NCBI GenBank assembly: GCA_020251025.1
Contig: JADCDI010000031.1
Location: 62,001 to 126,000 of the forward strand
Length of the DNA: 64,000 bases
Reading direction: 5' to 3'
From: Rhodobacter sp.
GTDB lineage: Bacteria > Pseudomonadota > Alphaproteobacteria > Rhodobacterales > Rhodobacteraceae
Below, piece by piece: positions 16,295 to 24,290 of the stretch (positions within the stretch are counted from its first letter, which is position 1; each line of letters starts with the position of its first letter). The notes below the pieces were generated by a model. It was not told the origin of the DNA and did no database searches. It was given only the letters and a program-made list of their open reading frames with translations. Position numbers and translations under genes: made by a program.

Positions 16295-16371
16295 GCCGGG
16301 GGTAAACCACCCCAAAGATCGACATCCGCCACCGTGCCGCACGGTGCCCTGATCGAAAAGGATAACTGACG

Positions 16372-16737
16372 ATGCCCGACCTGTTGACAGAAGCCGAACG
16401 CCGTGCAGACCTGCCCGCCCTTGGGGCCAGCGGCTGGGGGGCGGTGCCCGGCCGGGATGCCATCCGCAAAGTCTGGAAATTCCGCAGCTTTGTTGATGCC
16501 TGGGGCTTTATGTCCCGCGCGGCGCTGGTGGCGGAAAAGCTGAACCACCACCCGGAATGGTCGAATGTCTACAATGTTGTCGATGTTACCCTGTCCACCC
16601 ATGATTGCCACGGTCTCAGCCGGCTGGACATTGATCTTGCGAAACGGATGGATGCGCTGGCCGGTGCGGCAGAAGTGCAGCAGGACCTGACGCTGCCCGT
16701 GGAAAGCCTGTGCCAGATCCGCGCCGGGCACAGATGA
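16372..16737 (+). CDS. phhB: 4a-hydroxytetrahydrobiopterin dehydratase (pterin carbinolamine dehydratase)
   Basis: A 121-residue protein of the PCD/DCoH family. The active-site signature [20 protein letters not shown] is intact, with the paired histidines and the downstream STHDC block. The enzyme dehydrates 4a-hydroxy-tetrahydropterin, regenerating the cofactor of aromatic amino-acid hydroxylases; some bacteria use the fold in molybdopterin or folate metabolism. No phenylalanine hydroxylase gene is in the window, so the physiological partner is unknown. The C-terminus is slightly longer than in the shortest family members. A Shine-Dalgarno-like AAAGGATAA precedes ATG 16372. It converges with the peroxiredoxin gene. 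Confidence 0.93.
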   Translation: MPDLLTEAERRADLPALGASGWGAVPGRDAIRKVWKFRSFVDAWGFMSRAALVAEKLNHHPEWSNVYNVVDVTLSTHDCHGLSRLDIDLAKRMDALAGAAEVQQDLTLPVESLCQIRAGHR

Positions 16738-16738
16738 A

Positions 16739-16786
16739 GGGCGCGCACCACAGGGCGCGCGCCTCCGGTTTTGCGGCGCAACCGGA
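16739..16786. terminator. Convergent hairpins between phhB and peroxiredoxin
   Basis: Two stems fill the 49-bp gap: GGCGCGC/GCGCGCC (within 16739-16763) and TCCGGTT/AACCGGA (16764-16786). Lying between convergent genes, they probably act as a bidirectional terminator; T-runs are short. Confidence 0.5.
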
Positions 16787-17275
16787 TCAGATCGCGGCCA
16801 AAAGGGATTCGCCCCCCGAGGTGTCGCAGATGCCCGGGTTTTCTTCCAGGTGCAGCACCTTGACCACGCCGTCTTCGGCATAAAGCGCAAAGCGCTTTGA
16901 CCGGCCGATCAGGCCCGCGGCAGCCGCAGTGAATTCCAGTCCGGCGGCACGGGTGAACTGCCCTTCGGCATCGCCCAGCATGCTGATGCCTGCCTTGTCG
17001 GCACCGGTGCTTTCGCCCCAGGCCTTCATCACGAAGGGGTCGTTGACCGACAGGCAGATGATTTCATCCACGCCTTTCGCGGCGAACTTTTCCCGGGTGC
17101 GGATGAAGCTGGGCACATGCACCGTGCTGCAGGTGCCGGTAAAGGCCCCCGGCACGCCGAAAACCACGATTCTGCGCCCCCTGGCGCGGTCAAGAAGCGA
17201 AACCTGCTCGGGGCCCTGGTCCCCGATGCGGACCAGGGTCGCATCCGGCAGCGGATCGCCAACAGAAATCGTCAT
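16787..17275 (-). CDS. Peroxiredoxin, Prx5/AhpE-like redoxin
   Basis: A 162-residue thiol peroxidase of the Prx5 group. The catalytic block GVPGAFTGTCSTVHVPSF carries the peroxidatic cysteine at residue 49. Further family signals are ICLSVNDPFVMKAWGE and the C-terminal FALYAEDGVVKVLHLEE. It reduces peroxides in the cytoplasm, probably with glutaredoxin or thioredoxin as reductant. ATG 17275 gives the usual N-terminus (MTISVGDPLPDATL); the frame stays open further upstream but without homology. The gene is divergent from the ferredoxin reductase gene, 81 bases away. Confidence 0.93.
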   Translation of the reverse strand: MTISVGDPLPDATLVRIGDQGPEQVSLLDRARGRRIVVFGVPGAFTGTCSTVHVPSFIRTREKFAAKGVDEIICLSVNDPFVMKAWGESTGADKAGISMLGDAEGQFTRAAGLEFTAAAAGLIGRSKRFALYAEDGVVKVLHLEENPGICDTSGGESLLAAI

Positions 17276-17356
17276 TTCAAACCCCTCATGCGTTGCGTTT
17301 ACATCCTGCACGATTATAGGGTCCGCGCCGGTGGCGACCAGAGAAAAGGCGAAGCG

Positions 17357-18565
17357 ATGTCTCATGTGGTGGTGATCGGGGCCGGGCAGGCGGGGGCCGC
17401 GCTGGTGGCGCGGTTGCGCAGCGGCGGCCATGCGGGGCCGGTCACCCTGATCGGCGCGGAACCGCTGCTGCCCTATCAGCGCCCCCCCCTGTCGAAAGGC
17501 TATCTTCTGGGCCAGACCGGTGCCGACCGTCTGACCCTGCGGTCTGCCGACTTCTATGGCGAACACGACATTGCCCTGCGCCTTGGTTCGCCCGTGTCAG
17601 CGATTGATCCGCAAGCCCGGACAGTGACCCTGGAAAGCGGCACGATCCGCTATGACGATCTGGTCCTGGCAACCGGTGCGGTCCCGCGCCGTCTGCCTGC
17701 GGACATTGGCGGTGATCTGGCGGGCGTCTACACGCTGCGCAGCGTCGCCGATGTGGATGGAATGCGCGCCGAATTCCGGCCCGCACGCCGCCTTGTCATC
17801 GTCGGCGGCGGCTATATCGGGCTGGAGGTGGCGGCAGTGGCGGCCGGGCTGGGGCTGGATGTGACGGTTCTGGAAATGGCCCCGCGCATCCTGCAGCGCG
17901 TGGCGGCACCGGAAACCTCCGGTTACTTCCGCGCGCTGCATGCGGCGCATGGCGTGAAGATCCTGGAAAGCGCCGGGCTTGACCGCCTGTCGGCCAGGGC
18001 CGGGCGCGTCACCGCCGCCCGCCTGACGGACGGGCGCGAAATTCCGGCCGATTTCGTGATTGCCGGCGTGGGCATCCTGCCCGATACCCGCCTGGCCGAA
18101 GCCGCAGGCCTGGTGATCGAGAACGGCATCCGCACCGATGCCCATGGCCGCACCTCGGACCCGCAGATCTGGGCGGCAGGCGATTGCGCCAGCTTCCCCT
18201 GGCAGGGCGGGCGCCTGCGGCTGGAATCGGTGCAGAACGCCATCGATCAGGCAGAAGCTGTGGCCGACAACATTCTGGGCGCGGGCAAGGACTATGTCCC
18301 GATGCCGTGGTTCTGGTCGGATCAGTATGACTGCAAGTTGCAGATCGCCGGGCTGAACAGCGGGTATGACCGGATCGTGACGCGCGGGCCCGACGGGGCC
18401 GCAGTGTCGTTCTGGTATTTCAGGGGCGACCGGTTGCTGGCCGTCGATGCGATGAACGACAGCCGCGCCTATATGGTGGGCAAGCGCCTTCTGGAAACGG
18501 GCCGCAGCCCGGATCCGGCCGCGCTGCGCGACCCGGCGACAAACCTCAAGACCCTGCTGGCGTGA
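17357..18565 (+). CDS. NAD(P)/FAD-dependent ferredoxin (rubredoxin-type) reductase
   Basis: A 402-residue reductase of the oxygenase-coupled ferredoxin reductase type. FAD binding is shown by GAGQAGAALVARL (residues 7-19) and the later IWAAGDCASFPW. NAD(P)H binding is shown by IVGGGYIGLEVAAVAAGLGL near residue 150. The early motif YQRPPLSKGYL is characteristic of this group. It passes electrons from NAD(P)H to a 2Fe-2S ferredoxin that feeds a monooxygenase or dioxygenase; the partner is not adjacent, and the 7Fe ferredoxin at 58.3 kb is of another type. ATG 17357 follows AAAAGGCGAAG. It probably forms an operon with rsmD and the HAD gene. Confidence 0.92.
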   Translation: MSHVVVIGAGQAGAALVARLRSGGHAGPVTLIGAEPLLPYQRPPLSKGYLLGQTGADRLTLRSADFYGEHDIALRLGSPVSAIDPQARTVTLESGTIRYDDLVLATGAVPRRLPADIGGDLAGVYTLRSVADVDGMRAEFRPARRLVIVGGGYIGLEVAAVAAGLGLDVTVLEMAPRILQRVAAPETSGYFRALHAAHGVKILESAGLDRLSARAGRVTAARLTDGREIPADFVIAGVGILPDTRLAEAAGLVIENGIRTDAHGRTSDPQIWAAGDCASFPWQGGRLRLESVQNAIDQAEAVADNILGAGKDYVPMPWFWSDQYDCKLQIAGLNSGYDRIVTRGPDGAAVSFWYFRGDRLLAVDAMNDSRAYMVGKRLLETGRSPDPAALRDPATNLKTLLA

Positions 18566-19128
18566 TGCGGATCATCGGCGGCGCACGGCGGGGCCTGAAA
18601 CTTGCCGACATCGGCACGGGTGACCCGGCAGCCCGTCTGCGCCCCACGTCAGACCGGGTGCGCGAGGCGATCTTCAACCTGCTGATCAACGGACGCTACG
18701 CCAACCCGGTGCAGGGCGCGCAGGTGCTGGACCTGTTTGCAGGCACCGGCGCGCTGGGGCTGGAGGCGCTGTCATCCGGCGCGTCCCGGGCGACCTTCGT
18801 CGATGACGGCGCAAAGGCGATTTCCCTGTTGCAGACGAACATCGCAAGGATGAAGGCCGAAGATGCCGCAGAATGTCTGCGCCGCGATGCCACCGCCCTG
18901 GGTCCAAACCCGTATCCCCCCTTTACGCTGGTCTTCCTTGATCCGCCCTATGGCAGGGCGATGGGCGAACGCGCCCTGGCCTCGGCCCTTGCGGGCGGCT
19001 GGCTTGCACCCGGCGCGATGATCGTCTGGGAAGAAAGCATCGCGCCCGTCCCCCCCGCCGGGGTCACGCAGCTTGACCAGCGCAGGTATGGCGACACGCT
19101 TGTCACGCTGCTGCGGGCACCGCAATGA
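18565..19128 (+). CDS. rsmD: 16S rRNA (guanine(966)-N2)-methyltransferase RsmD
   Basis: A 187-residue AdoMet-dependent methyltransferase. It begins MRIIGGARRGLKL, the usual RsmD start, and has the AdoMet-binding block LDLFAGTGALGLEALSSGA and the catalytic D-P-P-Y in VFLDPPYGRAMGE, the variant that marks N2-guanine methylases. It modifies G966 of 16S rRNA in the 30S subunit. ATG 18565 overlaps the upstream TGA by one base; a GTG at 18562 could add one residue. It overlaps the HAD phosphatase gene by four bases. Confidence 0.94.
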   Translation: MRIIGGARRGLKLADIGTGDPAARLRPTSDRVREAIFNLLINGRYANPVQGAQVLDLFAGTGALGLEALSSGASRATFVDDGAKAISLLQTNIARMKAEDAAECLRRDATALGPNPYPPFTLVFLDPPYGRAMGERALASALAGGWLAPGAMIVWEESIAPVPPAGVTQLDQRRYGDTLVTLLRAPQ

Positions 19129-19772
19129 CCCCGCGCGCCGTCATCTTCGATTGCGATGGCGTTCTGGTGGACAGCGAGCCTGCCGCCTTCGATCTTCTGG
19201 CGGAAGATCTGGCTGCGCATGGCCTTGTGCTGCCGCGCGCCGAGATGGAAAGCATTTTCATCGGCGGCACCATTGCCGGGGTGCATGTCAAGGCCCGCAG
19301 CCTGGGGGCCACGCTGCCGGACGGCTGGGTGGCCGAATTCTACGAACGGCTTTATGCGCGGCTGGCGCGGGGCACGCCACTGGTGCCGGGTGTGCTGCAT
19401 ATGCTGGATGCGCTGGATGCCGCCGGTATCCCCTATGCGGTCGGTTCCAACGGATCGGACCGCAAGATGCAGGTGACACTTGGCCAGCATCCCGGCCTTC
19501 TGGACCGCTTTGGCGACCGGCTGTTTTCCGGCCAGACCCTTGGCGCACCGAAACCCGCACCCGATCTTTACCTGCACGCCGCCCGGGCCTTGGGTCAGCC
19601 CCCGGCGGCCTGTGTCGTGATCGAAGACAGCCCCACAGGTGCCAGGGCCGCGGCAGCGGCCGGGATTGCCTGCTTTGGATTTGCCCCGCATGGCGGCGGC
19701 GCCGCCCTGGCCGCCGAAGGGGCCATCCTTTTTCGGTCGATGGCGGACCTGCCGCGCCTTTTGGGGCTGTAG
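19125..19772 (+). CDS. HAD-superfamily hydrolase (phosphatase/phosphoglucomutase-like)
   Basis: A 215-residue HAD hydrolase of subfamily IA. Motif I is FDCDGVLVDSE with the nucleophile aspartate at residue 9 and the acid at 11, motif II lies in AVGSNGSDRKM, and motifs III/IV are GAPKPAPDLYLHAARALG and CVVIEDSPTGARAAAAAG. These enzymes dephosphorylate small sugar or nucleotide phosphates; the exact substrate cannot be inferred. The stop codon TAG (19770-19772) is the first three bases of the 13-bp terminal inverted repeat of the adjacent element, so the true C-terminus may have been changed by insertion of that element. Confidence 0.9.
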   Translation: MTPRAVIFDCDGVLVDSEPAAFDLLAEDLAAHGLVLPRAEMESIFIGGTIAGVHVKARSLGATLPDGWVAEFYERLYARLARGTPLVPGVLHMLDALDAAGIPYAVGSNGSDRKMQVTLGQHPGLLDRFGDRLFSGQTLGAPKPAPDLYLHAARALGQPPAACVVIEDSPTGARAAAAAGIACFGFAPHGGGAALAAEGAILFRSMADLPRLLGL

Positions 19773-20156
19773 AGCATGATGATGATTTGTGGAAACACCG
19801 CATCGCAGTCTTGTGTCGCGCAGGCGTCGGCAGGACCAGGTGCAAACCGAAGACACTGGGCGAAAATCCTTCAGGAAAACGCGCGGCAAGGTTGGAAACC
19901 GCGCGCCCAGAGGATCGACCGGAAAGGCTCCGGTGGAGCCTTTCCGCGATCCGATTGCCGAAGGGCTTAAGCCCGCAGGCAAGGGGCGAGCCACAGACCT
20001 GACGCTGGTAATCCGGTCGCGCCTGCCTGGGCTGGCGCGTCTTCGCGCCTGCCAAGGGGCAGGCAGGCGCGACCGGATTTGACGCGGGTCAAATCCGGCA
20101 AGAAAAGATGGCACAGCCCTGTGCCGACTGATTCAATGATCCGTCATCATGCTCTA
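19770..20156. repeat. 387-bp non-coding element with 13-bp terminal inverted repeats
   Basis: TAGAGCATGATGA at 19770-19782 matches TCATCATGCTCTA at 20144-20156 exactly. The interior holds no supported gene but many perfect stems. These are GGAAAGGCTCC-GGT-GGAGCCTTTCC (19921-19945), the palindrome GGGCTTAAGCCC (19963-19974), a 20-bp inverted repeat (20010-20029 with 20060-20079), an 11-bp stem (20073-20083 with 20088-20098) and GGCACAG/CTGTGCC (20110-20125). The 20-bp and 11-bp stems share bases 20073-20079, so they are mutually exclusive. The layout resembles a MITE or the palindromic intergenic repeats known in alphaproteobacteria. It fills the gap between the HAD gene and the convergent hydrolase gene. 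Confidence 0.7.
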
Positions 20157-20173
20157 GCGCGGCCCGCCCCGGC

Positions 20174-21676
20174 CTAGCCTGCGAACATCGGAAAGGTCAC
20201 GGCCAGCGCCCAGCCCAGAAACAGGCCAAGTCCCACCCCGGCCGCTGCCGGCCGCCAGGTGGCACGCCCCACCCAGCCGCCAACGGTGCCGAACAGCACA
20301 AAGAACACCAGGATCACCGGCAGGATGATCAGCAGGAAGAAAAGCCGCTCAAAGTTCAGCGCCACCGCCAGCCCAAGCGAGGCAAGCGCCAGGCTGCGGA
20401 CCGCCAGCACCCGCCACAGGGGCGCGCGCCCGCCTTCGGTCAGCACGGCATCGGCCAGAAGAAAGGGCACCGCCCCTGCGGCCATGGCCAGCATTACCGG
20501 AATGCGCCCCGCAACCGGCAGGAACGAGGCCACATAGCGGTCAAGCGCAACGCCGAAAAGGCACAGGCCGAACAGCGCCACCGGCAGCGCCAGCAGCAGT
20601 GCCGTGCCCGCATCATTCCCCCGGCGCAGCCCGCCCAGGCCCGCCACCAGCGCCAGGGCGACAAGCCCGTAAACCCCCAGATGCACCGCCAGATAATCGG
20701 CCACCAGAACCGGCAGGAATCGCAGATCGAACGGGGCCAGCAGCAAGGGTGTCGCCACCGCTGGCAGGCCCAGCGCCAGCAGAAACCGCCCGCGCGAAAG
20801 CTGCGGCGGCGGGGCCTGTGCCCTGAAGCGCTGCAACAGCCCGGCCAGCGGCCAGCCCAGGGCCACCACCGACACCAGCAGCAGCACGATCCAGCCCCCC
20901 CGCGCCGGCACCCCGCCGTTACCCGTCCGCGCGAAAGCGGCGTTCAGCCAGTCGCGGGACTCGCGCAGCGTTGTCTGCGCGTAAAGCACGCCCACATGTT
21001 CGACCATGGGCGCCAGCACCGCGCGCCGCCCGCTGCCCGCCGCCGGATCACCCAGGGTTTGCCCCAGCCGCGCCGCAGGGTCGGCCAGTTGCAGCGCGCG
21101 TTCCGCCTCGGCGGCAAGCAGGGTTTCCCAGGCACCGGCAACGACCAGCAGATTGCGCGGGGCGCTTGCCGTCACCGCGCCGGAAAACATCGATACCGCC
21201 ACCACCGCGCCGACACGGGGATCACGGATCGCCTGTCGCACGACAAGGTCAGAGGCCATCGAATGGCCCAGCAGCGCCAGCCGCCCGTCGGTTCCGGGCA
21301 AGGCCAGGGCAGCGTCACTGACACGGCCCAGCTCATCCATCAAAAGCCGCATGGTGCCGCCCGGCTGCGTCACATCGCCCGACATCGGCACCGGATTGCG
21401 CCCATGCCCTTGCAGATCATAGCTGACGGCGATGTAACCCGCCCGCGCCAGCACCAGGCCAAAGCCTTCCATAAGCTGGCGCGATCCGGCAAATCCATGG
21501 GCGATGACGGCAACGGGTGCGGGCCCGGTGTCCGGCAGGCGATAGACCGTGGCGGGGGTGCTGCCGACCAGCAGCGGCGTGATCACAACCCCGGACCGGG
21601 CACGTTCAAGCTGCCAGACGGACAGGGCCGCCGCGACCAGCGCCAGGACCAGAACCGCCCGGCGGGCGCGGCTCAC
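20174..21676 (-). CDS. Alpha/beta-hydrolase domain fused to a polytopic membrane domain
   Basis: A 500-residue protein. After an N-terminal membrane segment (AVLVLALVAAALSVWQLE) comes an alpha/beta-hydrolase domain (about residues 40-260) with the oxyanion block VIAHGFAGSRQLMEG and the nucleophile elbow GHSMAS. The C-terminal half (about residues 265-500) has six or seven hydrophobic helices, for example WIVLLLVSVVALGWPLAGLL and FFLLIILPVILVFFVLFG. The hydrolase domain should sit on the periplasmic side if the first helix is a signal anchor. The function is unknown; an esterase acting on lipids or envelope compounds is a guess. The GTG start overlaps the map stop (GTGA), so the two are coupled. 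Confidence 0.8.
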   Translation of the reverse strand: MSRARRAVLVLALVAAALSVWQLERARSGVVITPLLVGSTPATVYRLPDTGPAPVAVIAHGFAGSRQLMEGFGLVLARAGYIAVSYDLQGHGRNPVPMSGDVTQPGGTMRLLMDELGRVSDAALALPGTDGRLALLGHSMASDLVVRQAIRDPRVGAVVAVSMFSGAVTASAPRNLLVVAGAWETLLAAEAERALQLADPAARLGQTLGDPAAGSGRRAVLAPMVEHVGVLYAQTTLRESRDWLNAAFARTGNGGVPARGGWIVLLLVSVVALGWPLAGLLQRFRAQAPPPQLSRGRFLLALGLPAVATPLLLAPFDLRFLPVLVADYLAVHLGVYGLVALALVAGLGGLRRGNDAGTALLLALPVALFGLCLFGVALDRYVASFLPVAGRIPVMLAMAAGAVPFLLADAVLTEGGRAPLWRVLAVRSLALASLGLAVALNFERLFFLLIILPVILVFFVLFGTVGGWVGRATWRPAAAGVGLGLFLGWALAVTFPMFAG

Positions 21677-22491
21677 GCCGCCCGGCCCCAGGTGGGGTGG
21701 AACAGTCCGGCGGGCGACAGGGTGAAAACCTCGCACCCCGTCGCGGTGACGCCCACCGAATGTTCGAACTGCGCCGACAGCGACTTGTCGCGCGTCACCG
21801 CTGTCCAGTCATCGGCCAGCACCTTGGTTTCGGGGCGGCCAAGGTTGACCATCGGCTCGATGGTAAAGAACATGCCCTCTTCCAGCACTGCCGCCGTCCC
21901 GGGCCGCCCGTAATGCAGCACATTCGGCGGGGCGTGAAACACCCGGCCCAGCCCGTGCCCGCAAAAGTCGCGCACAACGCTCATCCGCTGCGCCTCGACA
22001 TAGGTCTGGATGGCATGGCCGATGTCGCCGAAGGTATTGCCGGGGCGCACCGCCTCGATCCCCTTCATCAGCGCGTCATGGGTCACCTGGATCAGGCGTT
22101 CGGACTTGCGCGGCAGATCGCCCGCCACATACATCCGGCTGGTATCGCCGAACCAGCCATCGACGATCACGGTCACGTCGATGTTCAGGATATCGCCGTC
22201 CTTGAGCGTCTTCGGTCCGGGAATGCCGTGGCAGACAACATGGTTGACCGATATGCACGAGGCGTGACGGTAGCCCTTGTATCCGATGGTCGCCGAGGTC
22301 ACGCCGCGCCGCGTCACCTCCTGCATGATGAAATCGTCCAGCGCCTCGGTTGTGACACCGGGTGCAACGCGCGGTCCGATTATATCCAGGATTTCCGCCG
22401 CCACCCGGCCTGCCGCCGCCATGCCGGGAAAATCCGCATCCTCGTGAATGCGGATTCCGTCCCGTGTGATGCGTCCGCGCGTTTCGTCCAA
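21673..22491 (-). CDS. map: Type I methionine aminopeptidase
   Basis: A 272-residue metallopeptidase that removes the initiator methionine from new proteins. The five metal ligands of the pita-bread fold are present: Asp in ILNIDVTVIVDG, Asp in DGWFGDTSRMY, His in FCGHGLGRVFH, Glu in MFFTIEPMV and Glu in AQFEHSVGVT. The substrate-contact histidine is in NHVVCHGIPG. The length is normal for type I enzymes, and the long zinc-finger extension of the Ia class is absent. It is first in a two-gene operon with the membrane hydrolase and divergent from the CinA-like gene. Confidence 0.96.
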   Translation of the reverse strand: MDETRGRITRDGIRIHEDADFPGMAAAGRVAAEILDIIGPRVAPGVTTEALDDFIMQEVTRRGVTSATIGYKGYRHASCISVNHVVCHGIPGPKTLKDGDILNIDVTVIVDGWFGDTSRMYVAGDLPRKSERLIQVTHDALMKGIEAVRPGNTFGDIGHAIQTYVEAQRMSVVRDFCGHGLGRVFHAPPNVLHYGRPGTAAVLEEGMFFTIEPMVNLGRPETKVLADDWTAVTRDKSLSAQFEHSVGVTATGCEVFTLSPAGLFHPTWGRAA

Positions 22492-22629
22492 AACCGTCCG
22501 GTCCCTGGCTTTGGCCCCTAGATAGTGAATATGGCCCGGCTTGGCCAGAGGCCGGGAACCGACAGCCGGGGTTTGAAACCCGGCGCGCGCGCGCCTATAC
22601 CGGGGCCGTCAGTGGCACAGGGGCATCCG

Positions 22630-23361
22630 ATGACCAACCCAACCGCAGCCATGCTGGTGATCGGCGACGAGATTCTTTCGGGGCGCACCCGCGACGGCAA
22701 TACCTTTTACCTTGCGGGCGAATTGACCCGCCACGGCATCACGCTGCGCGAAGTGCGGGTTGTGGCCGATGACCATGGGGCGATTGTGGCCGCTGTCAAC
22801 GCCCTGCGCGCCGCTTATGACCATGTCTTCACCTCGGGCGGGATCGGCCCCACGCATGATGACATTACCGCCGATGCCGTCGCAGCCGCCTTCGCTGTGT
22901 CCATCGGCATTCGGGCCGACGCCCGCGCCCTGCTTGAGGCGCATTACCGCCGTGCGGGGCTGGAGTTCAACACCGCACGCCAGCGCATGGCCCGCATTCC
23001 CGAAGGCGCGCGCCTGATCGACAATCCCGTGTCCACCGCGCCCGGCTTCACGCTGGGCAATGTCCATGTCATGGCCGGTGTGCCGAACATCTTTCAGGCC
23101 ATGGTCGCCTCGGTCCTGCCCACACTGACGGGGGGCGCGCCACTGCTGAGCCAAAGCCTGCGCGTGAACCGGGGCGAAGGCGAGATTGCCGCGCCCTTTG
23201 CGGCCCTTGCGGCAGAATTTCCGGACCTGAGCATGGGAAGCTATCCCTTCGTGCAGAACGGGGCGCTTGGCACCAATCTGGTCATCCGCGGCACCGACAG
23301 CGGCAGGCTGGCCCTTGCGATGACGCGCCTTGCCGCCCTGTTTCCCGAAAGCCTGGCATGA
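22630..23361 (+). CDS. CinA-like molybdopterin-binding-domain protein
   Basis: A 243-residue protein with the MoCF_biosynth (MogA/MoaB/CinA N-terminal) domain. It shows LVIGDEILSGRTRDGNTFYL at residues 8-27 and the substrate-site block TSGGIGPTHDDITADAVAAA around residue 75. The C-terminal part resembles the CinA stand-alone forms found in alphaproteobacteria that lack the nicotinamide-nucleotide amidase domain. Possible roles are ADP-ribose pyrophosphatase activity or molybdopterin handling. ATG 22630 follows AGGGGCATCCG. It overlaps the next gene by four bases (ATGA). Confidence 0.88.
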   Translation: MTNPTAAMLVIGDEILSGRTRDGNTFYLAGELTRHGITLREVRVVADDHGAIVAAVNALRAAYDHVFTSGGIGPTHDDITADAVAAAFAVSIGIRADARALLEAHYRRAGLEFNTARQRMARIPEGARLIDNPVSTAPGFTLGNVHVMAGVPNIFQAMVASVLPTLTGGAPLLSQSLRVNRGEGEIAAPFAALAAEFPDLSMGSYPFVQNGALGTNLVIRGTDSGRLALAMTRLAALFPESLA

Positions 23362-24074
23362 TCCTGCTGTCCGCCCTTCTTGCGGCGAACGAGGCGACCT
23401 GGCCCGCAGGGCGCCGCCTTGCGGTCGGCGGTTTCACGCTGCGCGAAGGCGGGGGCGGCGGCAGACGGGTGTCCTGTGCGACCTGCGACGGCGACTGGAC
23501 CGAAGATCATCTGGATCAGGCAGAGGCTGCAATGGCGGGTCTGGGGCAGGCGGCGCAGTTCATGATCCGGCCGGGCGATGGGCTGCTTGAGGCCAGCCTT
23601 GAACGGCGCGGCTACCGGGTTGCCGATCCGACGGTGATCTGCGCGGCCCCGATCGCCGCCCTGGGGCCCGCGCCCGATCCGATGACAGCCTTTCCCCACT
23701 GGCCCCCGCTGGCCATCACCCGGACGCTTTGGGAAAGGGCCGGCATCGGCCCGGCCCGCCTTGCGGTCATGCACCGCGCCCCCCCGCCCCGTGCCGCCCT
23801 GCTGGGACGCAGCGCGGACCGGCCTGCGGGGGCAGCCTTTGTCGCCCTGCATGAGACGACGGCGATGCTGCATGCATTGGTCGTTCCCGAACCGATGCGC
23901 CGCGCCGGGGTTGGCGGGACCATTGTGCGCCGCGCCGCCGTCTGGGCGGGTGAAAACGGGGCGCTTGCCCTTGCCGTGGCCGTGACAGAAGCCAACGGGC
24001 CGGCACGCGCGCTCTATGCTTCCCTCGGCATGAAAGCTGTGGGACAGTACCACTACCGCGTGAAGGGAGCCTGA
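23358..24074 (+). CDS. GNAT-family N-acetyltransferase
   Basis: A 238-residue protein. The acetyl-CoA-binding GNAT motif is in the C-terminal third: MLHALVVPEPMRRAGVGGTI, followed by WAGENGALALAVAVTEAN and ARALYASLGMKAVGQYHY. The N-terminal half is poorly conserved. The acceptor is unknown. The gene is translationally coupled to the CinA-like gene. Its last 109 bases plus two bases downstream (23966-24076) are duplicated at 25135-25245, on the other side of an insertion, and the OmpA-type gene that originally followed now lies 1.2 kb away. Confidence 0.85.
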   Translation: MILLSALLAANEATWPAGRRLAVGGFTLREGGGGGRRVSCATCDGDWTEDHLDQAEAAMAGLGQAAQFMIRPGDGLLEASLERRGYRVADPTVICAAPIAALGPAPDPMTAFPHWPPLAITRTLWERAGIGPARLAVMHRAPPPRAALLGRSADRPAGAAFVALHETTAMLHALVVPEPMRRAGVGGTIVRRAAVWAGENGALALAVAVTEANGPARALYASLGMKAVGQYHYRVKGA

Positions 24075-24076
24075 AG
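23966..24076 (+). repeat. 111-bp direct duplication, left copy (3' end of GNAT gene)
   Basis: This stretch recurs at 25135-25245 with only two substitutions (A/C in GCCGGCACGCGC and A/G in GTACCACTACCG). The left copy is in frame with the acetyltransferase gene. Downstream the sequences diverge at once: TGATCGGCC here, AGGCCAAAA at the right copy. Confidence 0.92.
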
Positions 24077-24104
24077 TGATCGGCCTGCCCGCTATCTTGC
24101 CGCC

Positions 24105-24290
24105 GTGTCAACCCTGATCGTCAACGCACATCAAAACGGTCGTTCCGTCCGGTTGAACACCTTTATGACACTGACTGATGCGAACCCCGCCAAGGTGCTC
24201 TGGCGGTATCGGCTGGGCTACGATGCATGCGGCGCACCCAGTTAGAGACGCGCCGCAGCAACTGTTGCTCGTTCTCACTCCACACGCATG
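24105..24290. repeat. Direct repeat R1 (about 186 bp), left of the secreted-protein gene
   Basis: From GTGTCAACCCTGATC to CACACGCATG this stretch matches 24952-25136 at roughly 80-85 % by eye, with equal length. It covers the last codons (F-M-R-V-E-stop) and the 3' flank of the minus-strand gene at 24275-24856. It contains a short stem AGCAAC/GTTGCT. Confidence 0.8.
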
